Source: CAZENU01 sp965117035 (GTDB lineage: Bacteria; Chloroflexota; Dehalococcoidia; Lucifugimonadales; CAZENU01). Taken from it: a stretch of 64,000 bases of DNA. The notes under the pieces were generated by a model. It was not told the origin of the DNA, did no database searches, and worked only from the letters and a program-made list of their open reading frames with translations. Below are positions 1 to 8,669 of this stretch, in pieces. The stretch lies in assembly GCA_965117035.1 (NCBI GenBank), contig OZ220748.1:248001-312000 (forward strand), in the 5' to 3' direction. Position 1 is the first letter of the stretch. The number at the start of each line of letters is the position of its first letter. The translations under genes were made by a program, and so were the position numbers.

Positions 1-679
1 GGGCGCCGATGGCGTTGTCCTCGCCGTCGCCTATGGAGGCGTAGACTCCCATGCCGGCGCTGAATGCGGTGGCCACGTCGCTGCCGGTGAACCACCTGAA
101 CATGTCCGTCAGGTGCGTGCCCTCGTACACCCAGAAGCCGCCGCCGGACTCGCGCCACCGTCTCCAGCGGTCTGGCGGCCCGGTCGGACCGGAGAGACGC
201 CAGCGCGGGTTCGCGGTCCGCATTCGCGTCCACGTCATCCAGACCACGTCCCCGATCTCGCCGCCGTCGATCAGGGACTTCACCCTGTGCTCGTGGGCGT
301 TGTAGCGGTGCGTCTGGGCGAACATGAGGTTGACGCCCGACTCCTCGGCGGCGGCGATCATCCTGTCGCACTCGTCGAGGGTGATGGCGAACGGCGTCGC
401 GACGGCGACGTGCTTTCCGGCCTTCGCCGCGACGATGGCCGGGTGGGCGTGGTGCGCCGAGGGCGTGACGATCTCCACCGCGTCGAGGCCCGCCGCCTCG
501 ACCATCTCCTCGACGGTGGCGAAAGGCCTCGCGCCGTGCTCGGCGGCGACCGCCGCGGCGCGTTCCGTGACGACGTCGCAGACGGCGATCAGCTCCGCGT
601 TCTCCATCTCGGCCACCCTCGCCGCGAGCTGCGGGCCGCGGTGACCGGTGCCGACGATGCCGATGCCGACCTTGCTCAA
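1..679 (-). CDS. Gfo/Idh/MocA family oxidoreductase (3' end outside window)
   Basis: NAD(P)-dependent sugar or polyol dehydrogenase-like protein; only the N-terminal ~226 residues are in the window. Seen: an N-terminal Rossmann motif (GIGIVGTGHRG), then TPSAHHAHP and AGKHV, the usual landmarks of the cofactor domain, followed by the start of the substrate domain. The start is a TTG at 679 preceded by a GGAGG ribosome site about 6 nt upstream. It lies just upstream on the same strand from the truncated edge, so partners beyond base 1 are unknown. The substrate cannot be told from sequence. The window has a second family member at 4687-5784. Confidence 0.85.
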   Translation of the reverse strand, partial: MSKVGIGIVGTGHRGPQLAARVAEMENAELIAVCDVVTERAAAVAAEHGARPFATVEEMVEAAGLDAVEIVTPSAHHAHPAIVAAKAGKHVAVATPFAITLDECDRMIAAAEESGVNLMFAQTHRYNAHEHRVKSLIDGGEIGDVVWMTWTRMRTANPRWRLSGPTGPPDRWRRWRESGGGFWVYEGTHLTDMFRWFTGSDVATAFSAGMGVYASIGDGEDNAIGA

Positions 680-704
680 GTCGCGTCCTCCTTCCCTGCG
701 GCCT

Positions 705-1835
705 TTACCGGAGCCACGGGCGGTAGACCCTGCCGTCCTTGACCGTCATGACGTGGGCGAGGCGTTCGCGGCCCTTGACGGAGACGCCGCCCGAGTCGGT
801 GAAGGTGAAGGTGCCGTCCTCCAGGCGCATCAGCACTACGTCTCCGGCGGCGCCCGGGCGCAGCGTGCCCAGCGTCTCAGTTGCGCCCAGCACCTTCGCG
901 GTGGACTGCGTGCTGAGCCCGATAACCTCGTCGAGGGACAGTCCCAGGTGCAGGAACTTGGAGAGCACGGAGACCTGGTCGTGCACGGGGCCCTCGACGT
1001 TGTAGACGTGGAGGTCGCTGCTGATGTTGTCGGGCCGGAAGCCGTCGGCGAGCGCCTTCTCGGCGGTGTCGAACGCGAAGCTGCCGGCGCCGTGGCCGAC
1101 GTCGAAGACCATGCCGCGGCGCTGGGCCTCGAGGATTCCCGGCTTGACCCGGCCCGCGTCGTCGACCAGGCCCTCGGGCCGGCCATGGAAGGCGTGCGTG
1201 ACGACGTCGCCGGGCCTGAGCATGGCGGTCAGCTCTTCCAGCGGCGTCTTCGTGTTGCCGACGTGGATCATGACGAAGCCGTCCAGCGCCTCGGCGGCCT
1301 CGATGGCGCGCGTGAGCGCCTCCACGTCCTGCTCGCCGGCCGTCTCGCGCGACAGCCGCGCCTTGATCCCGACGACGTACTCAGGGTTCGCGAGGCCGGT
1401 CTCGACGGCGCGGTCGACCATCGCCCAGCGCAGGTCCTCGAGCTCGCCGACGGCCATGTCGATCATCCCCATGGCCGATATGTTGAGCAGCGCCAGTATC
1501 CGTGTGTCGGACGGTCCGAGGACGTACCTGCGGAAGGCGGGGAAGGTGGCGGCCCCCGCGGAGCCGGCGTCGACGATGGTCGTGGCGCCCTTGGCCAGGC
1601 TCGTCATGTCCGGGTCGATCCCGAAGTGCGAGACGCCCCAGAAGACGTGGACGTGCAGGTCGAGCAGCCCCGGGGCGACGATGAGGCCGGACGCGTCGAC
1701 TTCCTCCCGCGCCTCGCCGGCGAACGACGCCTCGACCGCGGCGACCCTGCCGTCCCGCAGGGCGACGTCCCGGACGGCGTGCAGCCCCTGCGCCGGGTCT
1801 ACGACGGTACCGCCTCGGATGAGAAGATCGTGCAT
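705..1835 (-). CDS. Amidohydrolase/deacetylase family metallohydrolase
   Basis: Metal-dependent hydrolase of the amidohydrolase superfamily, 376 residues, cytoplasmic. Seen: the HxH metal motif in LDLHVHVFWG, a candidate carboxylated lysine in VVGIKARLS, metal His in MIHVGN and in VTHAFHG, and the catalytic Asp in SSDLHVYN. N- and C-terminal strands form the small beta-sandwich typical of the superfamily (IRGGTVVDP; VMTVKDGRVYRPW). The motif set resembles the Atu3266/EF_0837 subgroup, which includes enzymes acting on acyl esters or N-acyl amino acids. This is family knowledge and does not assign a substrate here. The gene ends 25 nt before the TTG start of the 1-679 gene, so the two could share a transcript. 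Confidence 0.85.
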   Translation of the reverse strand: MHDLLIRGGTVVDPAQGLHAVRDVALRDGRVAAVEASFAGEAREEVDASGLIVAPGLLDLHVHVFWGVSHFGIDPDMTSLAKGATTIVDAGSAGAATFPAFRRYVLGPSDTRILALLNISAMGMIDMAVGELEDLRWAMVDRAVETGLANPEYVVGIKARLSRETAGEQDVEALTRAIEAAEALDGFVMIHVGNTKTPLEELTAMLRPGDVVTHAFHGRPEGLVDDAGRVKPGILEAQRRGMVFDVGHGAGSFAFDTAEKALADGFRPDNISSDLHVYNVEGPVHDQVSVLSKFLHLGLSLDEVIGLSTQSTAKVLGATETLGTLRPGAAGDVVLMRLEDGTFTFTDSGGVSVKGRERLAHVMTVKDGRVYRPWLR

Positions 1836-1960
1836 GGGCTGTCGAGCCTCGCTGTTCCCCGTCGGCCCCCGCGCGGGACGGAGAGGAGCGCGGGAGTTTC
1901 GGACCGGGAAGGCTGGGCGGATACTACCACCTCTCTCACACGATGGCGACTTTCACAAGT

Positions 1961-1994
1961 CGGGAGCGCCTCCCCGCGCGGGGAGGCGCTCCCG
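1961..1994 (-). terminator. Perfect GC-rich hairpin after the DUF6174 lipoprotein gene
   Basis: A 15-bp perfect inverted repeat (1961-1975 pairs with 1980-1994) with a GCGC loop begins about 28 nt beyond the stop codon at 2022. It has no clear T-tract on the minus strand, so it may act as a transcript 3' stabiliser or a non-canonical terminator. It also separates the lipoprotein gene from the amidohydrolase gene that follows. Confidence 0.65.
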
Positions 1995-2021
1995 TTGATT
2001 CCGGGGGATTGAAGGTCGCGG

Positions 2022-3323
2022 CTACTGCGCCGTGAAGGTCTTCCTGTCGCCGTTCACGATGACGGTGTACTCCTGGCCGGAGGTGAAGTCGGACCCCAGG
2101 GGTATCCGGGTGTCCACGGCCGGCAGGTCGCGCGTGCACGGCTGGTTCTTCTCCAGGACCTCGAGGTGAGTGATGGTCACCTGGATCTCGGCGCCGCGCC
2201 GGACGACGTCGTATCCGTTGAACCTCGAGCAGGTGCTCCCCAGTGGCAGCGTCGACACGACCGAGACCTGGTACTGCGGCGGAGAGGACTCAAGCCCGTC
2301 GATCTCGAACATCCTGATGGGCGACTCGACCACGGGCGCGAGGAACCACTTGGGGTCGCGGACGACGAACGTGTTGGTCACCTGGCCGTTCGTGATGACA
2401 GTGTAGGTGACTCCCACCTCCAGGTCGTGGCCCAGGTCCACCGAGCCGCCGTGGATGCTGTAGACGGCCGCGCAGGCGACCGGGCCCGTGGGGACCAGGT
2501 TGGAGACCGTCAGCTCGATCACCTTGCCGCGTATCTCCATCTCGTAGCCGCCGAACTTCGCGCACCCCGAGGTGAGGCCGGACAGTATCGCGAGCCCGTA
2601 GCCGGCCGAGCCCACGTAGCTTATCTCGACCTTCTCGATCGGCGCCGGGACCTTGGATACTTCGGGCTCGGCCGGCCCTCCGGCGGAGTAGCCCGAGGCG
2701 GTGAAGCGGTACTCCTCGTCGGCCATCCTGGCGTCGTAGTCCAACTGGACATCCGTGGGATAGCCGACGTCAGGGTCGTAGGTGACGGCAACGCCCGCGG
2801 CCCTGCGGTCTATCGCCTCCTGGATCGTGTCGAACAGGTCGTCGATGGTCACGTAGCGGCCGTACCCGTCATGATCGGGCGCCTGGCCCGACTCCGCGTA
2901 GGCCACGGAGGCGACGACTCCGCCGAGGACGCTGATCCTGACCGGGTCGAGCAGGTCCTGCGGGCAGAAGCAGATGGGAGTCAGCACGAAGGAGTAGTCG
3001 TCGGCGCGGCTCGCTTCCCACAGCGCCCGGTTCCTGTCGAGCTCGGCCTGCGCCGCCCTGAGCATCGCCGGGTCTCCGGGGACAGCCGTCGGCACCTCGG
3101 GGGCGATCGCCGTCGGCTCGGCTGTGGGCGCTGCGGTCGGGGTCGCCGTGGGCTCGGCCGTAGCCGTAGCGGCGACGGTCGGCGCTGGGCCGGCTGGCGT
3201 CGGGGCCTTGCTGTCGGCGGCCGTCTCGGCCGGGGTCGGCGCCGTGCTGGCTGGGGCGCTGTCGCACGCTATCGCGAGGACCATCAGTGCCCCGGCGATC
3301 ATGGCGGTCATTCTGGCGCTCAT
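2022..3323 (-). CDS. DUF6174-domain lipoprotein with duplicated C-terminal domain
   Basis: Predicted exported lipoprotein of 433 residues, function unknown. The ATG at 3323 is chosen because it has GGAGG upstream and gives a clean signal peptide ending in the lipobox LAIAC; an ATG 54 nt further upstream would spoil this. After the Cys comes a Thr/Pro/Ala linker (~residues 20-85). Next is a DUF6174-like domain with the hallmark ICFCPQD, TIDDLF and VTYDPDVGYPTDV stretches. Two homologous ~95-residue units complete the protein: the first has CAKFGGYEME and VTYTVITNGQ, the second CSRFNGYDVV and QEYTVIVNGD. Each unit carries a Cys pair that could form a disulphide outside the membrane. A hairpin follows the gene. 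Confidence 0.8.
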   Translation of the reverse strand: MSARMTAMIAGALMVLAIACDSAPASTAPTPAETAADSKAPTPAGPAPTVAATATAEPTATPTAAPTAEPTAIAPEVPTAVPGDPAMLRAAQAELDRNRALWEASRADDYSFVLTPICFCPQDLLDPVRISVLGGVVASVAYAESGQAPDHDGYGRYVTIDDLFDTIQEAIDRRAAGVAVTYDPDVGYPTDVQLDYDARMADEEYRFTASGYSAGGPAEPEVSKVPAPIEKVEISYVGSAGYGLAILSGLTSGCAKFGGYEMEIRGKVIELTVSNLVPTGPVACAAVYSIHGGSVDLGHDLEVGVTYTVITNGQVTNTFVVRDPKWFLAPVVESPIRMFEIDGLESSPPQYQVSVVSTLPLGSTCSRFNGYDVVRRGAEIQVTITHLEVLEKNQPCTRDLPAVDTRIPLGSDFTSGQEYTVIVNGDRKTFTAQ

Positions 3324-3511
3324 CTCGTATGTCCTCCGGTTGCCTTGGCTTTCGTGGTCTACATATCGTGACGGCATCGAGGCGTGTTTTGTTCCCGGCT
3401 ACCCGTTATCACAGTGTAACGCGTACGGCCGGCCCGCGACCGCCGTGATAGACTCCGGGCGCGGCCAGCCTGCCGGGCCGCGCCAATCCCGCACGAATCG
3501 GAGGAGTTACC

Positions 3512-4534
3512 GTGGACGCTGAAATCACGCGGTACGAGGTCCCGGTCTCGATGGAGCTGATCGAGGAGATCTGGGCGATGTGGGAGACGATACCCGAGGA
3601 GGTGGGCGTCGGCGAGGACATCTCGTGGGTGCGCGACGAGCTTTCCAACGCGGTCAGGGCCGAGGACCGCAAGCTGCTGTACGTCGCCAGGGTCGACGGG
3701 AAGTTGGCGGGCACCTCGATGATCTGGGTGTCGCGCAGGGATCCGAAGATGGCCGAGTTCGCGCTCCCCGGCACCGCGCCCGAGTTCCGACGTCGGGGAA
3801 TCGGCCAGGCCCTGTTCGACGCCCCGGTCGCAGACTTCATCGCGACGGGCGGGGAGTCGGTCTTCCTCGGGGCCAGCAGCTACGCCTTTCGGACGTACAT
3901 GCGGACCGGGTATCACAAGCTGATCGGCACGAGCACCCTCGCCCATATCGCGAGCGGCGAGTCGCCCGAGGCCTACCTGGTCGACTTCTTCCGCGGCCTC
4001 GGACCGGCCGTCGTCGGGCCCGGAGAGCACGCCGACCGGACGCCGGCGGTGCCGCTCGTCTACACGCCGCACGACTGGCAGGTGATGGACGCGAACGTGG
4101 GCCTGCTCTCCCGCCGGTACAGCGTGTACCAGGGGTTCGCCGGACAGGCTGGCCGGTTCGTAGAGCTGCTCGACAAGCCCGAGTCGACCTTCTTCGCGGC
4201 CCGCGCCGGGGACCGCGCCAAGGTCGTCGGGCTCTCGACGGCGAAGCTCGCGGACGGCGTCTGCTCGGTGGACGGCTTCACGCACTCGTACTACTACGAC
4301 GACTGGAACGAGTTGATCGAGTCGGCCGCCGCCTGGGGCGCCGAGCGCGGCGCCGAGCGCAGCGCGGCCCTGGTCTCGGAGGAGGACTGGCGCAAGCGCG
4401 AGATGTTCGAGGCCCTCGGGTTCCAGGCGGCCGGCAGGGGAGACGACTTCCTGCTGGACGGCATGCAGATGAAGGTCTACCCCAACGGCAAGAAGGTCCG
4501 CTCCGTCAGGCTGGAGCGCTCTCCGGCCGCCTGA
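3512..4534 (+). CDS. GNAT family N-acetyltransferase
   Basis: Acyl-CoA-dependent N-acetyltransferase, 340 residues, cytoplasmic. Seen: the acetyl-CoA pyrophosphate-binding loop FRRRGIGQALF around residue 93, preceded by the usual beta-4 strand (MAEFALPGTAPE). The protein is about twice the length of a single GNAT domain. The C-terminal half (from VVGLSTAKLADGV) looks like a second, degenerate GNAT half, as in two-domain acetyltransferases. The start at 3512 follows GGAGGAG. The gene is divergent from the DUF6174 lipoprotein gene, and a ~190-bp region between them should hold both promoters. Substrate unknown. Confidence 0.8.
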   Translation: MDAEITRYEVPVSMELIEEIWAMWETIPEEVGVGEDISWVRDELSNAVRAEDRKLLYVARVDGKLAGTSMIWVSRRDPKMAEFALPGTAPEFRRRGIGQALFDAPVADFIATGGESVFLGASSYAFRTYMRTGYHKLIGTSTLAHIASGESPEAYLVDFFRGLGPAVVGPGEHADRTPAVPLVYTPHDWQVMDANVGLLSRRYSVYQGFAGQAGRFVELLDKPESTFFAARAGDRAKVVGLSTAKLADGVCSVDGFTHSYYYDDWNELIESAAAWGAERGAERSAALVSEEDWRKREMFEALGFQAAGRGDDFLLDGMQMKVYPNGKKVRSVRLERSPAA

Positions 4535-4573
4535 CGAGGTACGGAGCAAGGTACCCCGCCATCCCGGATGTCG

Positions 4574-4666
4574 CCCCGAACGGAGTGAGGGGCCTGGGGT
4601 GGGGGTGCCTGACTGGTGCTCCAAGCCGAGGCGACCCCGCCCCAGGTCCTTCGCGCTGCTCAGGAC
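4574..4666. repeat. Complex palindromic intergenic element
   Basis: It lies between two convergent genes. Three nested inverted repeats are visible: a hairpin CCCC...GGGG (4574-4592), arms CCTGGGGTGGGG (4593-4604) and CCCCGCCCCAGG (4635-4646) that pair with one mismatch, and a hairpin GTCCT...AGGAC (4646-4666). The whole can fold as a clover-like structure. It resembles REP/MITE-like intergenic repeats found in many copies in some bacterial genomes. A differently built element occurs at 62217-62284. Copy number cannot be judged from one window. Confidence 0.6.
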
Positions 4667-4686
4667 GACAGTGCTGGGAGCGCCGC

Positions 4687-5784
4687 CTAGAGCCGCTGTC
4701 GCTCGCCGGTCTCCGATGCGCGCTCGATCGCGGCGAGGAGGCGGTGCCTGGTGAGGCCGGTCTCGAAGTCGGGTGCGTCGGTCGCCTCGCCCCGGATGAC
4801 CTGCCCGAACCTGCGCCACATCTGCGCGACTGGGAAGGCCGCTTCGAGGTCGGCGGCCTCCGGGGCCCAGGTCAGCCTGTCCGGCACGTCGATCTCCGTC
4901 ATCCCGGCGTCGCCGCGACGGCCGCCGCGCAGCGTCAGCGTGCCGAGCGAGCTCGTCTCCGACGCGTCGAGCCGCAGCGTGCCTTCGCGCCCGTAGATCT
5001 CGGCCCGGTACCCGCTGCCGTGGGCCGGCACGCTCGCCACGTGCACCGACATGACCGCGCCGCTCTCCAGGACCCCGGAGACGAGCACGTTGTCCGCGGC
5101 GGTGACGTCTATCGATCGGCCGGAGTCCGGGTCGTCCCAGCGGTCGACGGTGGTCGCGACGACCGTCGAGACCTCGGCGAACTCGCCGAGGACCATGCAG
5201 AGGGCGTCGACCAGGTGGCCCAGGCCGACGGTGAAGACGTTGGCGCCGGCCGCCCTGTCCGCCCGCCACCAGGACGAGGGCGCTGCGTCGAGCACGCCGG
5301 ACTGGTACCAGCTCATGCCGCACGACAGCACCTCGCCCGCGTACCCGTCGTCTACAAGCTCCTTCAGGCGCAGGTAGATAGGCGTGAGCCGCTCCTGGAG
5401 CCCGACCATCGTGCGGACGCCCTTCGCGTGGGCCAGGTCGGTCATCTCCTGGGCCTCGCGTAGGTTGGCGCCCAGCGGCCACTCGGTGTAGACGTGCTTG
5501 CCCGCCTCCAGCGCGTCGATTGTGGGCCGGTAGTGGTCCGGCACCTTGACCGACACGGCGACGACGTCGAGGTCGGCCTGCTCCAGCATCGCGACGTGGT
5601 CGTCGTACGCCTCGTCGGCGCCGAATGTCTCCGCCGATTGGCGGGCCGACTCTGCCCGCGTCGTGCAGACGGCGGCGAGGTCGAACTCCGGGAGCGCCCG
5701 CAGCGCGGGCAGGTGGGACCTGGACGCCCAGCCTCGCTCCGCGTTCGCGCCGATGACCCCTACGCGTGTTTTCCGTGATGTCAT
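4687..5784 (-). CDS. Gfo/Idh/MocA family oxidoreductase
   Basis: NAD(P)-dependent oxidoreductase of 365 residues. Seen: Rossmann motif RVGVIGANAERG at the N-terminus, the SVKVPDHY region, and AGKHVYTEWP, where this family often has EKP; here Glu and Pro remain but the Lys is Trp. The C-terminal alpha/beta substrate domain includes GLGHLVDALC and a dimer sheet (YGREGTLRL). ATG 5784 is preferred over an ATG 39 nt upstream because the Rossmann strand then begins at residue 6 and GGAG precedes it. The altered EKP motif may change catalysis, since that Lys is catalytic in many members. Substrate unknown. Confidence 0.85.
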   Translation of the reverse strand: MTSRKTRVGVIGANAERGWASRSHLPALRALPEFDLAAVCTTRAESARQSAETFGADEAYDDHVAMLEQADLDVVAVSVKVPDHYRPTIDALEAGKHVYTEWPLGANLREAQEMTDLAHAKGVRTMVGLQERLTPIYLRLKELVDDGYAGEVLSCGMSWYQSGVLDAAPSSWWRADRAAGANVFTVGLGHLVDALCMVLGEFAEVSTVVATTVDRWDDPDSGRSIDVTAADNVLVSGVLESGAVMSVHVASVPAHGSGYRAEIYGREGTLRLDASETSSLGTLTLRGGRRGDAGMTEIDVPDRLTWAPEAADLEAAFPVAQMWRRFGQVIRGEATDAPDFETGLTRHRLLAAIERASETGERQRL

Positions 5785-5955
5785 GTCTGCTCCGATCGAT
5801 ATGGTGCCGATAAGCGTTGTCAAGCCGGGCGCTAGCGAGATGGGCGGCGCCTCCCGCAGGCTGTACGCGGGGCGCGTCGCGCTGGCAGTACCGCCTCAAG
5901 CCATTGTTGTAGTACTATATCTCAGGAAGTTACTGCACATTGGGGAGGCCTGAGC

Positions 5956-6063
5956 ATGCTCACAGACGAGAAGCGGCGGCGACGCCTAGAGGCTTGGGCC
6001 ATCGTGATTGGCGGTATGGGCATCATGGTCGCGGTCCTTGTCGCTGAACGACTGCTGATGTAG
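5956..6063 (+). CDS. Possible 35-residue membrane microprotein
   Basis: A short reading frame with a good ribosome site (GGGGAGG, 8 nt before the ATG). It encodes a basic N-terminus (EKRRRRLEA) followed by one hydrophobic segment of about 18 residues ending LVAERLLM. This is a typical layout for a single-span membrane microprotein. Against it, the frame overlaps on the opposite strand the 3' end of the frameshifted membrane-protein gene 5986-6416, and only one of the two may be real here. No family recognised. Confidence 0.35.
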   Translation: MLTDEKRRRRLEAWAIVIGGMGIMVAVLVAERLLM

Positions 6064-6416
6064 GGCCATTCCCACCGCGATGTAGACCTGGATGAGTATA
6101 GCTGCCGCGATTCCGACGAGCTCCCAGGCGGGGTCGTCGTCGGTAGCGTGCCTTAGCCAGTTCAAGCCCGAGAGTGCGAGCGCGGGCGCCACCAGCAGCC
6201 GCGTCAAGTAGTCCGTCACCCGGCCCGACGACGGGAGCAGCGTCACCGAGTAGGCGAACACAGCCAGCAACGCAGCCAATGGGGCGCGGACACCAGGGTG
6301 ATGACCGCTTCTGCAGCAACGAGCCCGACTGTTCCCAGCATCGCAAGAGTCACGCCCGCCAATCGCCAAGCCAGTGGGTTCTTGATTTGTGCTGCGATCG
6401 TCCGCAGTCGCCTCAT
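5986..6416 (-). pseudogene. Frameshifted four-helix membrane protein
   Basis: Two minus-strand frames join into one plausible ~142-residue integral membrane protein. The first frame starts at ATG 6416 (MRRLRTIAAQ) and gives one hydrophobic helix up to VITLVSA. The second frame continues from PLAALLAVFA with three more helices and an Asp/His-rich tail ending at 5986. The junction is at a run of four C on the minus strand near base 6285; one extra C would restore a single frame. Either a real frameshift mutation or a sequencing or assembly error in the homopolymer explains it. No family recognised; it may overlap a microprotein on the plus strand. Confidence 0.5.
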
Positions 6417-6494
6417 GGACGCGCATCCTAGCCCAAAGCGACGCACGCATGCCAGCCCTGAGTCGAGTGCCAGGCCCTGCGGCCCGTTCTGCGT

Positions 6495-8066
6495 CTAGGA
6501 GCGGCCGCGGCGGAGCGCTCGGCCGGGCAGGGCGCCGGTGTGTCTTCCGCCCTCGATGACGGGTTGTCCGTTGACGATCACGTACTCGATGCCCTCGGAC
6601 GCCTGACGGGGCCGCTGGCGCGTGGCGTTGGCCCGTACCGCCTCCGGATCGAACACGACTAGGTCGGCCTTCATTCCATCGTGTACCATGCCGCGGTCGG
6701 AGATGCCCAGCCGCTGCGCCGGGTACCAGGTCATCTTGCGGATGGCGTCCGGCAGAGGCAGCCTGCGCTCCTCGCGCACGATCTCGGAGAGAATGAGCGG
6801 GTATGTCCCGTAGGCCATCGGCACCGGATAGTCCCCGATGAGCAGGGCGTCGCTGCCGACCATCTGCAGCGGGTGGGCCACGAAGTCCGAGATCGTGGCC
6901 GCGTCGACGTTGGCGGTGAAGTAGGAGACCTGCAGGTCCTCGTCGAGCAGCAGGTCGCACAGCGTGTCGACCGGGTGCCGGCCCACGTCGTCTGCGATGG
7001 CGGCGAGAGACCAGCCCTCGTACCGGCGGTTGTGGGTCTGGGAGAAGTAGGTCAGCCACATCTCGTCCCAGCCGCGGCCTCGCGGCACCGTCTCCGTGCG
7101 CAGCCGCTCGCGGGCCTCCGGCGACCGCAGCACCGCGCGGAGCCCGTCGGGGCCTCCGTCCTGCGTCCACTGCGGCAGCACTATCGTCGCGCGCGTCCCG
7201 CCGTAGGGGTACGGGAAGCAGTCGAAGGTGACGTCCAGGCCCTCTGCTCGCGCGTCCTCGACGAGGGCCATGATCGGGCGGCTGCCGCCGGGGTTGGTCG
7301 GCCGGCGGAACATGTGCGTCACGTGCACCGGCACCCCGCTGCGACGCCCGATCTCGATCGCCTCCTCGAAGGGGTCGATGTAGCGGTCGCCCAGCGAGTA
7401 GCGCACGTGCGTGTGGTAGATGCCCCCCAGCCGGGCCGCCTCGGCGGACAGCTCGACGAGCTCGTCGGTGTCGGCGTAGCTGCCGGGGGGATAGTCGAGC
7501 CCGGTCGACATTCCGACCGCGCCCTCCTCCATGCTCTCCCGCAACACCGCCTTCATGTTCCCGATCTCGGCGCGACTCGCGCGGCGGTCGGTCCAGCCCG
7601 AGGCCGCTATGCGGAGCGGGGAGTTGCCCACGATGTAGACGACGTTGACCGCGACCCTGCGGTCGAACAGCGCCAGGTACTCGGACACCGACGACCAGCG
7701 GTCCCGTATCTCCGGTCTGCCGTCGAGTCCTGAGTTGAGGTCGATGAACCGCTCGAGGTCGTCCGGCGAGCGGAAGGGGGCGTACGAGTTGCCGTCGATG
7801 CCGATGAGCTCGGTCGTCACGCCCTGGTGCACCTTGGGCATGTGCTCCGGGTCGGCCAACAGCATCAGCCCCGAGTGCGAGTGGACGTCGATGAACCCGG
7901 GGCAGACGACCTTCCCGGCGGCATCTATCGTCCGCGTCGCGGGGACCTCGGACGTATCGCCTCGCAGGACGGTCAGGCTGTCGCCCCTTACGCCGACGGC
8001 GGCGTGGAAGCCTGCGTTACCCGTTCCGTCGACGACCAGTCCGCCTGTGATGAGCAGATCGAGCAT
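6495..8066 (-). CDS. D-aminoacylase / N-acyl-D-amino-acid deacylase family
   Basis: Amidohydrolase-superfamily enzyme of 523 residues, expected to hydrolyse N-acyl-D-amino acids or related amides in the cytoplasm. Seen: N-terminal sandwich (LITGGLVVDGTG), metal motif FIDVHSHSG near residue 60, the STGLDYPPG segment typical of this family, metal-binding His in YHTHVRYS and HVTHMF, catalytic Asp in MVGSDALLIG, and the C-terminal sandwich with VIVNGQPVIEGG. Length matches the family (about 480-560). It sits alone between the broken membrane gene and the divergently transcribed speD. It is one of four amidohydrolase-superfamily genes in the window (with 705-1835, 46811-48076, 48105-49412). Confidence 0.9.
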   Translation of the reverse strand: MLDLLITGGLVVDGTGNAGFHAAVGVRGDSLTVLRGDTSEVPATRTIDAAGKVVCPGFIDVHSHSGLMLLADPEHMPKVHQGVTTELIGIDGNSYAPFRSPDDLERFIDLNSGLDGRPEIRDRWSSVSEYLALFDRRVAVNVVYIVGNSPLRIAASGWTDRRASRAEIGNMKAVLRESMEEGAVGMSTGLDYPPGSYADTDELVELSAEAARLGGIYHTHVRYSLGDRYIDPFEEAIEIGRRSGVPVHVTHMFRRPTNPGGSRPIMALVEDARAEGLDVTFDCFPYPYGGTRATIVLPQWTQDGGPDGLRAVLRSPEARERLRTETVPRGRGWDEMWLTYFSQTHNRRYEGWSLAAIADDVGRHPVDTLCDLLLDEDLQVSYFTANVDAATISDFVAHPLQMVGSDALLIGDYPVPMAYGTYPLILSEIVREERRLPLPDAIRKMTWYPAQRLGISDRGMVHDGMKADLVVFDPEAVRANATRQRPRQASEGIEYVIVNGQPVIEGGRHTGALPGRALRRGRS

Positions 8067-8240
8067 TGCGCCTGCCTGTCGGGCTCAAGTGACTCGTGGC
8101 GCCGTAGCGTAGCATCCCGCGCGGGTCCAATCCACACCGGGTGTCTCCCGGCAGTTCGCCGCGTGGCTGAGGCTCGCGGATGGGTGTTACACTGGCGTTC
8201 GTCTTCCGGCCCGCACAGGCCGGCGCCAGGAGCTCACAGC

Positions 8241-8669
8241 TTGCATCTTGTCGTAGACGGCTACGGGGCCGACCCAGACAGACTGACCGACGAGGACCTG
8301 ATCTTCGCCTTCCTGGACGAGTATCCGGCCGCGATCGGCATGACGAAAATGATCACGCCCCAGGTGTACACCTACCGGGGCAAGACGCCGGAGGACTGGG
8401 GGCTGTCCGGGTTCGTGCTGATCGCGGAGAGCCACATCAGCGTACACACCTTCCCGGACCGCGGCTACGTGAACATCGACATCTTCTCGTGCAAGGAGTT
8501 CGATGCCGACGCGTCGCTCGACGACGTGAAGAAGGCCTTCGGCCTGACGAACGTCCGCGTGTGGAAGATGGACAGGGGCGTCGAGTACAGCAGCCCCCGC
8601 GCGGCGTTCGGCGGCATGGTCCGCGAGCGGGTGGGGCTGATCGGCTCCGGCGGCGAGTCGGATGGCTGA
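8241..8669 (+). CDS. speD: S-adenosylmethionine decarboxylase proenzyme
   Basis: Pyruvoyl-dependent enzyme that makes decarboxylated SAM, the aminopropyl donor for spermidine-type polyamines. 142 residues, the size of bacterial class 1B SpeD. Seen: N-terminal HLVVDGYGADP, then the processing site ESHISVHTFPDRGY, where Ser67 would be cleaved to give the pyruvoyl group, and the conserved Cys of DIFSCKEF (Cys84). The start is a TTG at 8241 with AGGAG 8 nt upstream; it aligns with the normal Met of the family, and no ATG fits. The 3' end overlaps speB by 8 bp, so the two are translationally coupled. Confidence 0.9.
   Translation: MHLVVDGYGADPDRLTDEDLIFAFLDEYPAAIGMTKMITPQVYTYRGKTPEDWGLSGFVLIAESHISVHTFPDRGYVNIDIFSCKEFDADASLDDVKKAFGLTNVRVWKMDRGVEYSSPRAAFGGMVRERVGLIGSGGESDG

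Noticed and set aside
3359..5899. An 846-codon minus-strand open frame across the GNAT and oxidoreductase genes
   Set aside because: Arg/Pro/Gly-rich with no motif; it runs opposite a convincing GNAT gene and out of frame with the oxidoreductase.
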